Counted from the first letter of the stretch, positions 38,759 to 49,751 are shown. The stretch: DNA of 64,000 bases from Thamnaconus septentrionalis (GCA_009823395.1 CM020514.1:1185466-1249465), one strand, 5' to 3'. Numbers and translations are program-made. The notes: generated by a model not told the origin, from the sequence alone.

Positions 38759-40011
38759 CATAGATATATACAGAAGGCTAGATGTCTCACGGTGCAGAAT
38801 CGAGCGTCCGCACTGGCCGCCATCTTTCCACAGTCAGGCAGTCACGGTCTGATGTATAGAATGTGAGGGAACGTGAGTGATCTGAACACTCTGATCTCGC
38901 TGAAAACTTGGCGGATTTGCACACGGTTTGCTTTCTTACAAACGTTCATAACGTAGCAATGATTCTGCATGGTTGAGGGTGCAGCTTTCTATATGAGAAA
39001 AAGCATAATGGGGCTAAGGCAGCCTATCTGCACAAGTTAATACGACTGAGACCACTAAGATTTTCATTTCTTAAGTTAAGTTAAGCCGACAGCTATTTCA
39101 GGACAAACTGGTATTTTGTTCACATAGAAAATTTGTGGTGTCGGTTGTAGTTATTCGCTGAGGTGCGTTTCCTATAACGTCGCAAACCAAGCTAATGCAA
39201 CTTAGCCTACATCCATTGCTGCTGCGTGAACGCAGTCCCATCAGTTCATGCAGCAGAGACACGGTGATCAATGAACTTGAACTGCTGATATCTCATTCCC
39301 CACCTGTTTGATTCAGAGTCTAACGGTGACAACCTGAGATTACAGTCCGTCTTTTTTTTTTGCTGTTGTGATAAAATGGATTAGGATTGGTAGGTGTAAA
39401 ATAAAACAAGCAATTTGACATGTGGAGAGACAGAATAGCTTTTCTTTTCAATATAATTTGACTTAATTCGCAAATGATTTACAGTTGGATTGCTTTGTTA
39501 CAGCATCGTGCATTATGATTTCTACAGGAAATCGGTGACTGAAAAAATGCAGAACTTCTGTGCCGCTTATGGGCGCAGCAATCGTCGCTGTCCACAAACA
39601 AAAGCTCGTGGGATCACATTTCATCTGTAAGATATTGTTGGAGCTGCTTGATTAATGTTACGATTTAGTGCTGGTTTGTTTAGTTTAGCGTTTAGCATAT
39701 ACGTTTTTATTAAATATGGGTGTGTGCGTGTTTTTGCTATTTTCACATGAAAGCCTATGGTTATGAATCATTAATAAGTATGCAGTATCATAACTATGCT
39801 TCTAACCTTTATAACAAACCAAACCGCTCGAAATTCGGTTGAAAATAGAGCAATTTAGGGATATTTAAAAGAACGTGCACGATAAGAATACATAGTTATG
39901 AGTGAGAGAGGCGGAGCGAGGTGACTGTGGCAAGATGGCCGCCAGTGCGGACGCTCGATTCCATTGGCCAGCAGCGCGGATAAGACATCCAGCCTTCGGT
40001 AGATATCTACG
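38759..40011 (+). mobile_element. P-element-like transposon with THAP exon
   Basis: The ends read CATAGATATATAC and, from the other side, CGTAGATATCTAC. Both continue into long inverted repeats of about 100 bp sharing GAAGGCT, GATGTC and AATCGAGCGTCCGCACTGG. Flanking 8-bp copies are CCTGCCCC (38751-38758) and CCTGACCC (40012-40019). Copy 1 of the host repeat has this site once and uninterrupted. CA-start termini, an 8-bp GC-rich duplication and a THAP-domain exon are the combination known for P elements. No remaining transposase body is visible, so the copy is non-autonomous. Confidence 0.7.
39547..39626 (+). pseudogene. THAP zinc-finger exon of the P-like element
   Basis: ATG at 39547 opens 26 codons (MQNFCAAYGRSNRRCPQT, then ARGITFHL) ending at a splice donor (CT|GTAAG). 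The Cys start, Asn-Arg-Arg and GITFH pattern match the first third of THAP domains. The rest of the C2CH finger (Trp, distal Cys and His) is not found nearby. It is the relic of a transposase N-terminus rather than a host gene. Confidence 0.6.
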
Positions 40012-41394
40012 CCTGACCCGTTGGGGTTCGAAGCGAGCAGAGCTGAGACCATAAGGGTGACGTGGCAACGTGCAGGGCACTGATTGGGTAAGAGTTTTGA
40101 CCAAAGCCAAAGGCAGTCTTTCACGGAAGACCAAAACCGCCATTTTTAAATTCCCCCGCGTGTGGATTTTTACAGCTTCACATATTAAAAACTGAAAAGC
40201 TTCTGAAACTGTACCATGGGCGAACGTGGAACTACTGACGTTTCTGTTCTCCGTGACCGATGAAAAAGCTCAAAGAGAGAGCTGGACGGACGGAGCGACA
40301 CGCAATGAAAAGCCTTCCTGGTTTCGCAGCCGGTGGCCGTCGCTGTACAGCGAAACAGTGTCCGGAGAAATAAAAAAAATTGAAAAAGTGCCGAGCGACT
40401 ACCGAAGCACCAAGGACTACAACGGTCGGAGTGGAAACGAATAGAGAAAATGTTGGAGGTTTGTTCGGCCTAATGCGGATGCGATGGAACACCGGCGCGG
40501 TGGCCAACGGGAGTGAGACGGGCTCGGCTCGGCCGGTGGACGACGAGAGAATAGTCGGCCACGACACTATTTGAAAACATGCACGAGGACTGTAAATGTG
40601 TTTTGTAACATCAAGCAACTTTAGTTTGAAGGCTATTTGCAAAGTACAGCCGTTGAATCGTGTCGATAAACCGCTAGCCACCACCGCTAACTCCTAGCTC
40701 TGCTTGTGTTGTGTTCGCTGGCAGCAAAACTTAAGAGGCGGCGATTCTGACTCGCAAGTTTCGTAAGTTTCACTCCTTATAGCGATTTTAACGCTGCTCG
40801 CTTGTTAACACCGGTCGAATAGAGCTGTTGCTGTTTTGTGCTTTGTGTGGACTTAAGTTGTGCAGACATTCTTGTCTAATAATAAACGACTGTGAGATCG
40901 TTTCAGCCTCTATATTTTCTCTTCTGGGACAGTGTTTTGATACAAGTCAACAGTATTAAACAAAATCATTCTAAGCCCTACGAAAATGTCTTGCACAAAA
41001 CAAAACAAAAAACCACGGTTAATACAAAAAGTGAATCCTATGGTTTCGGGGACACGGAGGCACAAAAAACCTTCGGTTCGCCTTGCAACCGTGACTCCGC
41101 CCACGCTCAGGTACTGGTCAGGCTCATGGAAATACCTTTTCAACCGAGATGTCCCGAACCGTGAACGGCTGGCACTAGCCGCTCAGGGCTAGTGGGTAAA
41201 CGTCCATAGTCCCTCCCCTTTTGACACTCTCAGTGGTGGCGGCCGGCAGGTGGAGCGCTTCACCACTGTCTGCGTTAACGTGTATAGGGTGTTTTCACAT
41301 AGTGTCATCGAAACCGGAAGTCGCTATTTTGGACATCCTCGCGCTGCAACTAGACTGTGTATGTAGCAACACAACCAGATTATTGTCACGCAAA

Positions 41395-41515
41395 ATGGTT
41401 AATTATTGCTGTTTTGGTTGCAATAACCACTCAGACTGAGAAAAACATCTGAAATACTTTCGACTACCAAAATTCATCACAAATAAGGGAAAGGAGTGCA
41501 ATTTTTTTTTTTTAC
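41395..41515 (+). pseudogene. THAP-domain transposase fragment
   Basis: ATG at 41395 opens MVNYCCFGCNNHSD. A stop codon follows, then in the same frame EKHLKYFRLPKF. The Cys-x2-Cys start, and FRLP at THAP spacing, identify a THAP zinc finger interrupted by a nonsense mutation. Together with the YqaJ-type remnant at 42083-42640 it may be part of one ISL2EU-like element, a family reported to carry both a THAP transposase and a YqaJ nuclease. Confidence 0.55.
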
Positions 41516-41590
41516 GAAGAATGGGGACGTTTGTGGCTGGCACAAAATCCATGATTTTATTGACACAAATATGACTTAAAAAAAAAAAAA

Positions 41591-41960
41591 GGCGACACGG
41601 TGGCGCAGTGGTTAGCGCTGCCGCCTCACAGCAAGAAGGTCGTGGGTTCGATTCCGGGGCCCGGGCCTGGGACCTTTTTGTGTGGAGTTTGCATGTTCTC
41701 CCCGTGTCTGCGTGGGTTCTCTCCGGGTTCTCCGGCTTCCTCCCACACTCCAAAAACATGCATGTGAGGTCAATTGAACATTCTAAATTGTCCGTAGGTG
41801 TGCATGTGAGTGTGAATGGTTGTTTGTTTCTATGTGGCCCTGCGATGAACTGGCGACTTGTCCAGGGTGTCACCCTGCCTTCGCCCTAAGACAGCTGGGA
41901 TAGGCTCCAGCAGACCCCCGTGACCCTGAAAAGGAATAAGCGAGTATAGAAGATGAATGA
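41591..41960 (+). mobile_element. tRNA-derived SINE, full-length
   Basis: Starts with a tRNA-like head: A-box TGGCGCAGTGG and B-box GGTTCGATTCC at promoter spacing. A unique body follows, then a LINE-like tail ending in GATGAATGAATG. A perfect 12-bp target-site duplication ATGACTTAAAAA flanks it (41571-41582 and 41961-41972). RNA polymerase III internal promoter is inferred from the boxes. It is not a functional tRNA because no cloverleaf closes. Confidence 0.88.
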
Positions 41961-42082
41961 ATGACTTAAAAAGTTCAACATAACTGAAAAAATAATTGTA
42001 TGTCAGTGTAGATGTTCCATTTACTTCATCAAATAAAAAAACACTTATTGATGATTTCCGTCCATTTTTAACTCTTCATTAT

Positions 42083-42640
42083 TTATCTGGCTGCCTGATA
42101 TTGATCACGAATAATTATAATCAAGTGTGTTAAATTGGAGAGATATCCAAAACATCCAGGACAGTAGATCTCCAGAAGCCGGGTTGGTGACCACTGAGTT
42201 AGAGCATGGCTTACATTGGCTGTCATTACACACATGCCATCCCTCACCCAGTCACACACTATCTGGTTATAGGCATCCAAAACCTTTATAACACATAAGG
42301 TCTTCAGCTGTGTGTGGGATTGGAGAAACAAAACGAGGTAGTTCTCTATATCTGGATATAATATTGAAGGTAGAACTGCCGTTGTAGGTCCTGTAGCCCC
42401 GGACAGATTCTGTGCCTACACCGGGTCATCTTTCCAAGATGAGGGGGCTAGGTCGTACGGATCTTTACTTCCTATTAACCGTAATATTTCATTATATCGC
42501 TGTTTCTCCCACGGACCGAGTCCTTCTCTGTATATTTTTGCAGCTTCCGCACATTCCTCATGGCTTTCCTCTGGTTTTGACATTTTTAATTCTCCCAAAA
42601 ATGCACATTCAATGTGCCGTTCATTGTATTGTTTACAAGT
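42083..42640 (-). pseudogene. YqaJ/ISL2EU-type transposon protein remnant
   Basis: Two broken minus-strand frames. The first contains EKQRYNEILRLIGSKDPYD and a WKDDP end. The second contains VLDAYNQIVCDWVRDG. Patterns of this sort (DPY...W..DP, then AYN.FVSGWV.D) recur in fish transposon proteins that carry a YqaJ-like nuclease domain. The nuclease domain itself is not visible. Assignment is from memory of the family and is tentative. Confidence 0.45.
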
Positions 42641-42681
42641 GAGTATCGCCAATATGGCCGCGAATCCGGGTAACTGGCAAC

Positions 42682-42683
<2 letters not shown>

Positions 42684-42747
<64 letters not shown>

Positions 42748-42748
42748 G

Positions 42749-42829
<81 letters not shown>
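42684..42829. repeat. (GATA)n microsatellite
   Basis: About 36 GATA units with one GATG variant; the same class of repeat as vertebrate Bkm satellite. Confidence 0.95.
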
Positions 42830-43479
42830 CAGTGAGAAGCAGCAGCTCTGACTCACAGTCCAACTGCACCTGAGCTGAACTGCAGCAGAACAGCGACGCC
42901 TGATGGACGAGTCTTGCACGTGCCTCTGTCTCCCTGCAGCTGCGCAGTGACACTCGACTCGGCTCAACTCAACTAAATTCAACTCAACTCAACATTCAGA
43001 ACTCCGTTATAACATTGCAACAGTTCACATCAGCATTTACACCCGTGTGCAGCAGCAGTTGATTACGTGGCATTGCCCGCAGGCAGGTGTTGACAGATAA
43101 AAAATAAAATAAAATCGAGTTAAAGTGTCGGTGGCGGATGTTTTCAGAATCTTTATGACATTTATCTGAGTGTCTGTTTCCGGACTTTATGAGTTTGAAC
43201 CCAAGAGTTTATCTGACTGGAACACACAGCGGCGCCTTATCGCACCTGCCACGCACGGTGCCTTCAAGGGAGGTAGGAACTCTCGCAACACTGCTAACTC
43301 TCAACGGGTACTAATTGCTAAACATATTTTAGTATGTTAGTGTATTGCATTTCTACTGTGTTTCTACAGCACTTCATAAACTCCAGACGTTGTGCAACAG
43401 GACCGAGCTGATGCCACAGCCTGCAAACTTCCCGAAAACTCGGAGCTCATTTGTGGCACGTGAAGATGTGGGCGTCACG

Positions 43480-43595
43480 GTCTGGTCACATGACAGCCAC
43501 CCCCGTCCCCGCCCCGCCCTGTTCCTCTCGTGAAGAAACAGAGCGGAGGACGTGCAGCAGCTGGTCGGCCGGTCGGACCGCGGAGACTCCAACAG
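43480..43595 (+). promoter_or_regulatory. Probable steap3 promoter and non-coding first exon
   Basis: A GC-box cluster (CCCCGTCCCCGCCCCGCCCT, 43501-43520) precedes a GC-rich stretch that ends at a consensus donor (CAACAG|GTGAGTG, exon end 43595). The next matching acceptor is at 45702, directly before the steap3 start codon. This fits a 5' UTR exon, as in mammalian STEAP3. The transcription start is not fixed. Confidence 0.55.
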
Positions 43596-44054
43596 GTGAG
43601 TGAGTCCGTCATCTGATTATTGATGAAGATAAACCAATTACTATGAATTACATGAATAGCAAATACCGGAAACGGTTCAGTGACAGCTTTCTGTCTGCAA
43701 GGACAGTTACACACGTGTTTACAGCTAGACGTGACAGCAGACATGTGGTACACAAGATGTTATGACACATTAACACAGGCTGGAAACCTGATCTGAGTCC
43801 GTTATTAAAGGTTATTAAAGGTTATTAAAGGTTCAGTCTGACAAACAGGAAAGTGGAAGTTTTCTTTTAGTGCCAAAACACACCTTAGATGAAGAAAAAA
43901 AAGAAAAAGTAAACAAACTGTGAGCGTGCTGCTTTACCCTTCCGAAGTTCAAACATTCAATCAACTTTTATTTAAAAGGTGCTAAATGACATCTGAGAGG
44001 AAAACCAGATGACCCCCTAGAGCAGACATCTCTACATTTTTTGTATTTCCTTCT

Positions 44055-44272
44055 CACCCCAACTGGTCATAGGCAGATGACGGCCCTCTGGAGTCTGGAT
44101 CTGCTCTAGGTTTCTTCCCACAGGGGAGTTTTTCCTGGCCACTGTCGCACTTTGCTTGCTCTGGGGACCCACTCGGTTCTTTTTTCTCTGATTGTACAAA
44201 GCGCTTCGAGACGTTTTTGGACGTGATTTAGCGCTGTACAAATGAAAGTTGATTGATTGATTGATTGATCCA
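44055..44272 (+). mobile_element. LINE (L2-like) 3' tail, copy 3
   Basis: Near-identical to 12055-12277. It ends GCGCTGTACAAATGAAAG followed by TTGA units, and lies in the steap3 5' intron. Confidence 0.75.
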
Positions 44273-44796
44273 TCTGCTCCTGCTCCGGCCCCTCTGTCAG
44301 AACCCACTGTGGCCTTATGAGCCAAAAGGTTGTCTACCCCTGCCCTAGAGCCAGCGGGAAGAAACCGGTAGCAGACCCATGAGTCCTGTGGGAGGAGCCA
44401 CCTGCTGAGACCAGCTGATGAAGAGATGGACCCAGTAGAATATGAGATCATTTTAAGGCAGCAGCTGCATTTTCTTCTGCTAACGGGACGGAAAAAGACA
44501 ATCAAAATCATAAACTGGGAGATGAGCTGCAGTCAGTCAGTCAGTCGTCTGTAAAACATTATGAGCTGACAAGTGAAAGTGATGAATATAAAATAGCTGC
44601 TCGCTGCTATATATCGACTATAGAGCCGCAGTAATAGATTACTAATTGCTGCTGATGGAGCTGATTACAGTTACAGGATCTTCTGCTGCTGTTGCTACTG
44701 AACATGCTGAATCCTGTTGTTTTTCTTCTTCTGCTGATGCACCTTCCTCTTATTTAATGTTTCTTTTAGATTTTTTTTTTTGTTTAATTGCTTTTG

Positions 44797-44937
44797 GTGG
44801 CCCTGCGATGAACTGGCGACTTGTCCAGGGTGTCACCCTGCCTTCGCCCTAAGACAGCTGGGATAGGCTCCAGCAGACCCCCGTGACCCTGAATTGGAAT
44901 AAGCGGGCATAGAAGATGAATGAATGAATGAATGAAT
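44797..44937 (+). mobile_element. 5'-truncated SINE copy
   Basis: Same 3' half as the SINE at 41591 (CCTGCGATGAACTGGCGACT onwards), ending in ATGAATGAATG. An 11-bp direct repeat AATTGCTTTTG flanks it (44786-44796 and 44938-44948). The truncation with an intact duplication shows retrotransposition primed at the 3' end. Confidence 0.85.
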
Positions 44938-44966
44938 AATTGCTTTTGTTTATCTACTTTATTTAT

Positions 44967-45606
44967 TAGGGACTGAGCCTGCCGAAGACCCTATTTTTTT
45001 TGCTCTGTTTCTCGATTATTATTCTCCTTACGCAACTTTGAACTCCATTTTGACCCCCTGAACAGGATTCAATTTGCACCAAATTTTGCACGCAGGGCAG
45101 AACTGGTGAAAATTTTATTCTATTAAGAAAACTGTACGAATCTGTACATAGACACAAACACTAAAATCATCATAGCGTCCTCTAGGAAGTTCATAGAGAC
45201 ATGGGAGAAAGACCCACGCGCTCGTCCAATCAAGACCTAATTTTCATGAATGCTGACCTTTGACCTCTGACAAACCAGAAGAAAGCTATTTTCACTTGTT
45301 TGAAGAAACCTCAAAGCATGTGGCTCTGAAACCGTAAGTGCTAGGAGACCTTCATCACAAAACCCAAGTGGCAAAACTTTTGGGATCCCAACCGTTTTCA
45401 TTTTACGGCCCATCAAAGTCAAGGTAATTTCCACGTGGACCTACGTGGCTTTGATCCCCATTTGGACCCCTTTCCCATACTCCAAAAACTCACCAAATTT
45501 TGCACGCAGATGAGATCAGTCGGCAAACATCAGCAAGGGTTGGCAGGATTCTGAAGAGGTCTGGGGGGGCTCAGTCCCTACAACAGCGTTGTAGGGACTG
45601 AGCCCC
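44967..45606. mobile_element. Inverted-repeat element with terminal hairpin
   Basis: Starts TAGGGACTGAGCCTG and ends in the reverse of the same motif. The right end is a 19-bp perfect palindrome arm pair (GGGGCTCAGTCCCTACAAC at 45566-45584 and its complement at 45588-45606) around a 3-nt loop. No coding frame. It lies in the steap3 intron, ending about 100 bp from the coding-exon acceptor. Confidence 0.5.
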
Positions 45607-45712
45607 TTCTATGAATTCTATGAATTTTCTTTGTGAAAAATGTGCATAATTTCCAGTTCTTCATAAATTCCTCAACGTTGACACAATGTCCTCTCGCCTG
45701 CAGCCGTTAATC

Positions 45713-48700
45713 ATGGACCCTGATCTGAAGGCGCCCCCTCCCTCCTCCTTCTCCAGCTCCCCCCCTTCCTCTTCCTCCTTCTCCCACCCCCCGGAGCCCC
45801 TGCTGGGGTGGAATCTCCCCAGTGACCCCGGGGTCATCGGCATCATCGGGTCCGGAGATTTCTCCCGCTCGCTGGCCCTGCGGCTGGTGGCCTCGGGCTT
45901 CAGGGTGATGGTGGGCAGCCGCCACCCCCTGCGGGGGGGCCGGGCCCGCTTCCCCGAGGGGGTGGAGCTTCTCTCTCAGAAGGAGGCGGCGGGTGGCGAT
46001 GCCCGGGTGGTGTTTATCGCCGTGCACCCGGACTTCTACCCCACCCTGGAGGGCCTGAGAGAAGCACTGGCCGGGAAGGTGCTGGTGGACGTCAGCAACG
46101 CCACCCGGCCGGGTGGTGGCGAGCAGGCCTCCAATGCCGAGTGGCTGGCCGAGATCTTCCCCGACAGCCGAGTGGTGAAGGCCTTCAACGTGGTGTCGGC
46201 CTGGACGCTGCAGGCTGGAGCTCAGGACGGCAACAGGAAGGTATGTCCACAGCTGGAGTACCTCCTCACGCCTATCCCAGCTGTCACAGGGCGAAGGCAG
46301 GGTGACACCCTGGACAAGTCACCAGTTCATTGCAGGGCCACATAGAGACAAACAACCGTTCACACCAGGGGTGGGAATCGAGAACCGGTTTTGACTTAGA
46401 ACCGGTTCCAATTGACCGATTCCATCGGAATCGTACACCTCTGATGTTCTCGATTCTTCTTCACGATTCTGTAATTTCCCGGCCCGGCGGGAAATTGTCT
46501 CGCGTCACGTCACGTGATTTTGGAGCGAAAGCAGCACTCAAAAGCATGGATCCATTTCACCACTAATCACTTATTATTGATTCTTATAGTTGCTGCTTGA
46601 ATAAGCAACATGCTTGGAGCTAGTTGAACTCTGCTGTTGTGTAGTTCAATATAAAAGTGGATGATATTTTAGAGACAGGATTATTTTAGAGAACCCCACC
46701 TCATCTTTTGGGTAGAAAATAACGTTGGTTATTGTTGTTAATTGTGTCAACTCCAATAATGGCTCACGGGTCAGAACTATTAGTGATTACAGTTTGGTTG
46801 AGCTGCAGTTGAACAAGAAAAAGAAAATATAGTATTGAGAATAGCAAAGCTGTTTAAAATGATTCAGATGCTCATCAAGAGTCCAGGCATGTTTTGTTTG
46901 TGAAAAAAAAGAAGATAATTTTAGTTGTTAACTTCAGTACATTTCATAACCTGAACATGAATCATTATTTTTAATTTGACCAGAGTATTTTTATTTCCGT
47001 CGCCCCCTGCAGGTCCTGGTCTGCAGCAACTGCCCCCAGTCCAAGGCCCTGCTGCTGCAGCTGGCCCGCCGTTTGGGCTTCAACCCGATTGACCTTGGGG
47101 TCCTGACCGCCTCCCGCCACGTGGAGGAGGTCCCGCTGCTCCTCTTCCCCTCCTGGGGGGGCCCTGTCCTCATCAGCTTCCTCCTCTTCCTCTTCTTCTA
47201 TGGTTATATCTTCTTGAGGAACATCCTGCTGCCGTTCATTGACAAGGGCCAGAACAACTTCTACCAGCTCCCCCTGGACGCTGTCAACCAGGCGTTGCCT
47301 GCAGTGGCCCTGGTCACCCTGGCCCTGGTTTACCTTCCAGGTAACACCAGCAGCTCTTTGCTCCACCCTCTTTCCCTCCCCCGCCTGTTGCCCCCCCCCT
47401 TTTTTTTTTGTTTGGAATCAAGCGGTTGATGAAATAAAAACAAGGGGACGGAACCTCAGTCGTGACTCCTGCCATGCCCTGAATGACACTCCTTCTAACC
47501 CTTTCTCAATTTCCCTTTGCCTTTTGGCCAAATTATGGATCCAACTATGGCAACGCCAAAGCTCCTCCTAACTGAGGGAGCCACCTAGCCCCTGCCTTAG
47601 CCAGTGAGCTCACACATGCCTTAGCCAGCCAGCTAACACCTGACTCAGCCAGTGAGCTAACACTGCCTTAGCCAGCCAGCTAACACCTGACTCAGCCAGT
47701 GAGCTAACACTGCCTTAGCCTTTAATTTAACACCTGCCTTAGCCAGTGAGCTTGTTGAACATGCTGCCAGCTACATCAAGTGATGCTGCTGCTGCTGCTG
47801 CTGCTCACTGATTGGCTGCTTCCTGCTGTGTCCCCAGGCCAGCTGGCGGCTGCCCTGCAACTCTGGCGGGGGACCAAGTACCGGCTCTTCCCTGGCTGGC
47901 TGGACCGCTGGCTGTGTGTGCGGAAGGAGCTGGGCCTGCTCAGCCTGCTGGCGGCGCTGCTGCACGCTGTCTACAGTGTCTGCCTCAAGCTGCGCAAGGC
48001 GTCCGACTACCGCCTGCTGAGCGCCGCCTACCGTCAGGTGAGCTGGAGGCCGAGTGTGCGTGGGCTAGGGGGTAGCATAGCATGTAGCAGGGCTGCAAGT
48101 ACACACAGTGGCCACCTGGTGGGCTGATGCGTTCCGCTGCCTTTCTGCAGGTGAAAGCCGGCGTGGAGAGCTCATGGTCGGATACGCAGGTGTGGCGCTC
48201 GGACCTCTACCTGTCCTGCGGCATTCTGGGAATCGGAGTCCTGAGCCTGCTGGCCATCACCTCGCTGCCCTCAGTGGGGAACAGCCTCAACTGGAAGGAG
48301 TTCACCTTTGTACAGGTGAGCAGGGACTAGGGATGTCCCGATGACATTGTTTTGGTCCTGATCCGATTCCGATATTTTAATGATGAATAATCGCCGATCC
48401 CGAATTTTTTTTCCCGATCCAATCTTTTTTCTTACCTTGAATGAACTGAATCCACTGGATTCAGACTTTTCTCTTGGTGCATTGCAAATTAAATTGGACT
48501 GCTTGCTTCAATGATCAATCCATGCTTTGCTTTTTGTCACCGATTTGTTTATTTTACAAATTGAAGAACTGCACTCTTTGCCCAGTAAATAAAAGTAATC
48601 ATTAACTTCAGTTACAGTAAACCACCAAAGCAAAATCAACCTAAATCAGTGTAGAATCAGTGTAGCAGCTAACACAGCTAACTGGTCTTTTCTCAAACTA

Positions 48701-49312
48701 GCGATCAACGTCTGCTGCTTCAAACCAGCTTTTGATTCGGTATCAGCTGCTTCGTGTTTCTTGAGATGCCGAATCGAATTAGTTGTGCTGTAGGAAGCAC
48801 TGTTGCTACCACTACGTGAAACCATTAGCTTGCAGACAAATGTGGAGACGTGCGGCCGGGTGGAAGCCTTTGATCTCAATACGTCACGTCCGTTTAAAGC
48901 ACGGCAGTGATGACTAGTAGAGGGCAGAAATGCGCCTCTTACTTATACATTGCGGTCTGTAAATGAATAACGTTATTGATATATTTTTCCCTTGGAAAAG
49001 AGGTTTTTTTTTTCTTTCCTGGTTAAAAAAAAAGAAAGAATAAAGAAAAAAAGAAGAAGATCGGATTGGGGATTTTGAACGCAGATTGGCCGATCACCAA
49101 TCTAGTAAAATATATAGATCGGCATTGGATCGGGACATCCCCACTGGGGACACCTGGATGCTGGAGGAAAGGTGCGGCTGTGTGGCATCGCCCCCCTCGC
49201 TACCACCTTGTCCCGAGTGCAGAGAGAAAACAAATGTGTGGATTTACTCAATGCCAGATTTGACTATTATTATTATTATTGGTGTTGTTGTTGTGTGTTG
49301 ATGTTCCCCTCT

Positions 49313-49349
<37 letters not shown>

Positions 49350-49476
49350 CCAGTCCAGTCTGGGCTATGTGGCCCTGACACTCTCCGTGCTGCATGCTCT
49401 CTTCTTCGGTTGGGACTTTGCCTTCTGGCCCTCAGCCTACCCCTACTTCCTGCCGCCGGTCCACCTCCTAGCCTGA
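45713..49476 (+). CDS. steap3: Metalloreductase STEAP3
   Basis: Six-helix endosomal ferrireductase that reduces transferrin-released Fe3+ (and Cu2+) using NADPH, FAD and heme. Exons: 45713-46240, 47013-47340, 47838-48037, 48151-48315, 49354-49476 (447 codons to the first stop; human STEAP3 is 488 aa). A Ser/Pro-rich N-terminus precedes the dinucleotide-binding [35 protein letters not shown] follows, then the membrane domain with heme-ligand candidates in LLHAVYS and LHALFFGW. The ATG at 45713 follows the acceptor (CTGCAG at 45702-45703); the one at 45686 would be intronic. In the last exon the frame stops at 49474, but the +2 frame continues with helix-6 residues and ARIRRGWE, the conserved family end. 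A single missing base near 49465-49470 is therefore likely, either an assembly error or a recent truncation. Confidence 0.92.
46253..46352 (-). mobile_element. SINE fragment in steap3 intron
   Basis: Reverse complement of the SINE 3' half (CAGCTGTCACAGGGCGAAGG to AGGGCCACATAGAG). It begins 13 bp after the exon 1 donor. Confidence 0.75.
46366..46700. mobile_element. hAT-like end fragment
   Basis: Begins CAGGGGTGGGAATCGAGAAC, the terminal sequence style of a fish hAT family. The opposite inverted end is not found, so its right border is arbitrary. Confidence 0.4.
47588..47745. repeat. ~24-bp TTAGCCAGC minisatellite in steap3 intron
   Basis: Alternating units of CCTTAGCCAGCCAGCTAACA and CTGACTCAGCCAGTGAGCTA type, about 24 bp each. 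A related array occurs in the neighbouring gene at 52425-52590. Confidence 0.8.
48328..49142. mobile_element. hAT-like element in steap3 intron
   Basis: Starts TAGGGATGTCCCGAT and ends ATCGGGACATCCCCA, near-perfect inverted termini with further internal CCGATC/GATCGG symmetry. The flanking octamers (GCAGGGAC and CTGGGGAC) are only partly alike, suggesting an old insertion. No transposase frame. Its left end lies 12 bp after the exon 4 splice donor. Confidence 0.65.
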
Positions 49477-49745
49477 TCCTGCCCTGCCTGGTCCTGGTGG
49501 GCCGGCTGGTCCTGGTCCTACCCTGCCTGGCGCTGCCTCTGGCCCGGATCCGCCGCGGCTGGGAAGCGCCAGGCACCAGAGCCCCGAGGACCCGTAGCAG
49601 GAGGAGGATCACAGTGGGCTCGACGGGGACATCTCGTGGTCTCTGTCAGGGACTGCAGCTGCTTGAACTTTTCTCTCCAAGTCGGAGCGGCTGACATTTT
49701 AAATTATCTTTATTTTAATGATGAATTTAATCTCGACGTGAGGCA

Positions 49746-49751
49746 AATAAA
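49746..49751 (+). terminator. steap3 polyadenylation signal
   Basis: AATAAA lies about 270 bp after the in-frame stop and 52 bp after the stop of the alternative frame. Confidence 0.65.

Larger units (their letters stand above)
38625..41151. repeat. Unclassified interspersed repeat, copy 2 (interrupted)
   Basis: Inverted relative to copy 1 at 24931-26095. Homology covers 38625-38758 and 40012-41151; the intervening 1253 bp is a P-like insertion absent from copy 1. AATAAACG occurs near 40881 in this orientation, compatible with an LTR, but the class is unproven. Confidence 0.65.

Noticed and set aside
41591..41665. tRNA gene
   Set aside because: A and B boxes are present but no cloverleaf or anticodon arm forms. 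It is the head of a SINE with a target-site duplication.
42416..42982. 188-codon minus ORF with Ser-Ile-Tyr-Leu repeats
   Set aside because: The central part is the (GATA)n array. Only the end overlapping 42416-42640 has protein-like sequence, listed as a transposon remnant.
45686..45712. Upstream in-frame ATG for steap3
   Set aside because: It precedes the acceptor CTGCAG at 45702-45703 and would be removed with the intron.
48646..48879. Minus-strand ORF resembling a BED-finger/hAT transposase end ([12 protein letters not shown])
   Set aside because: It lies inside the hAT-like element and may be a faint transposase relic, but it is too short and decayed to call separately.
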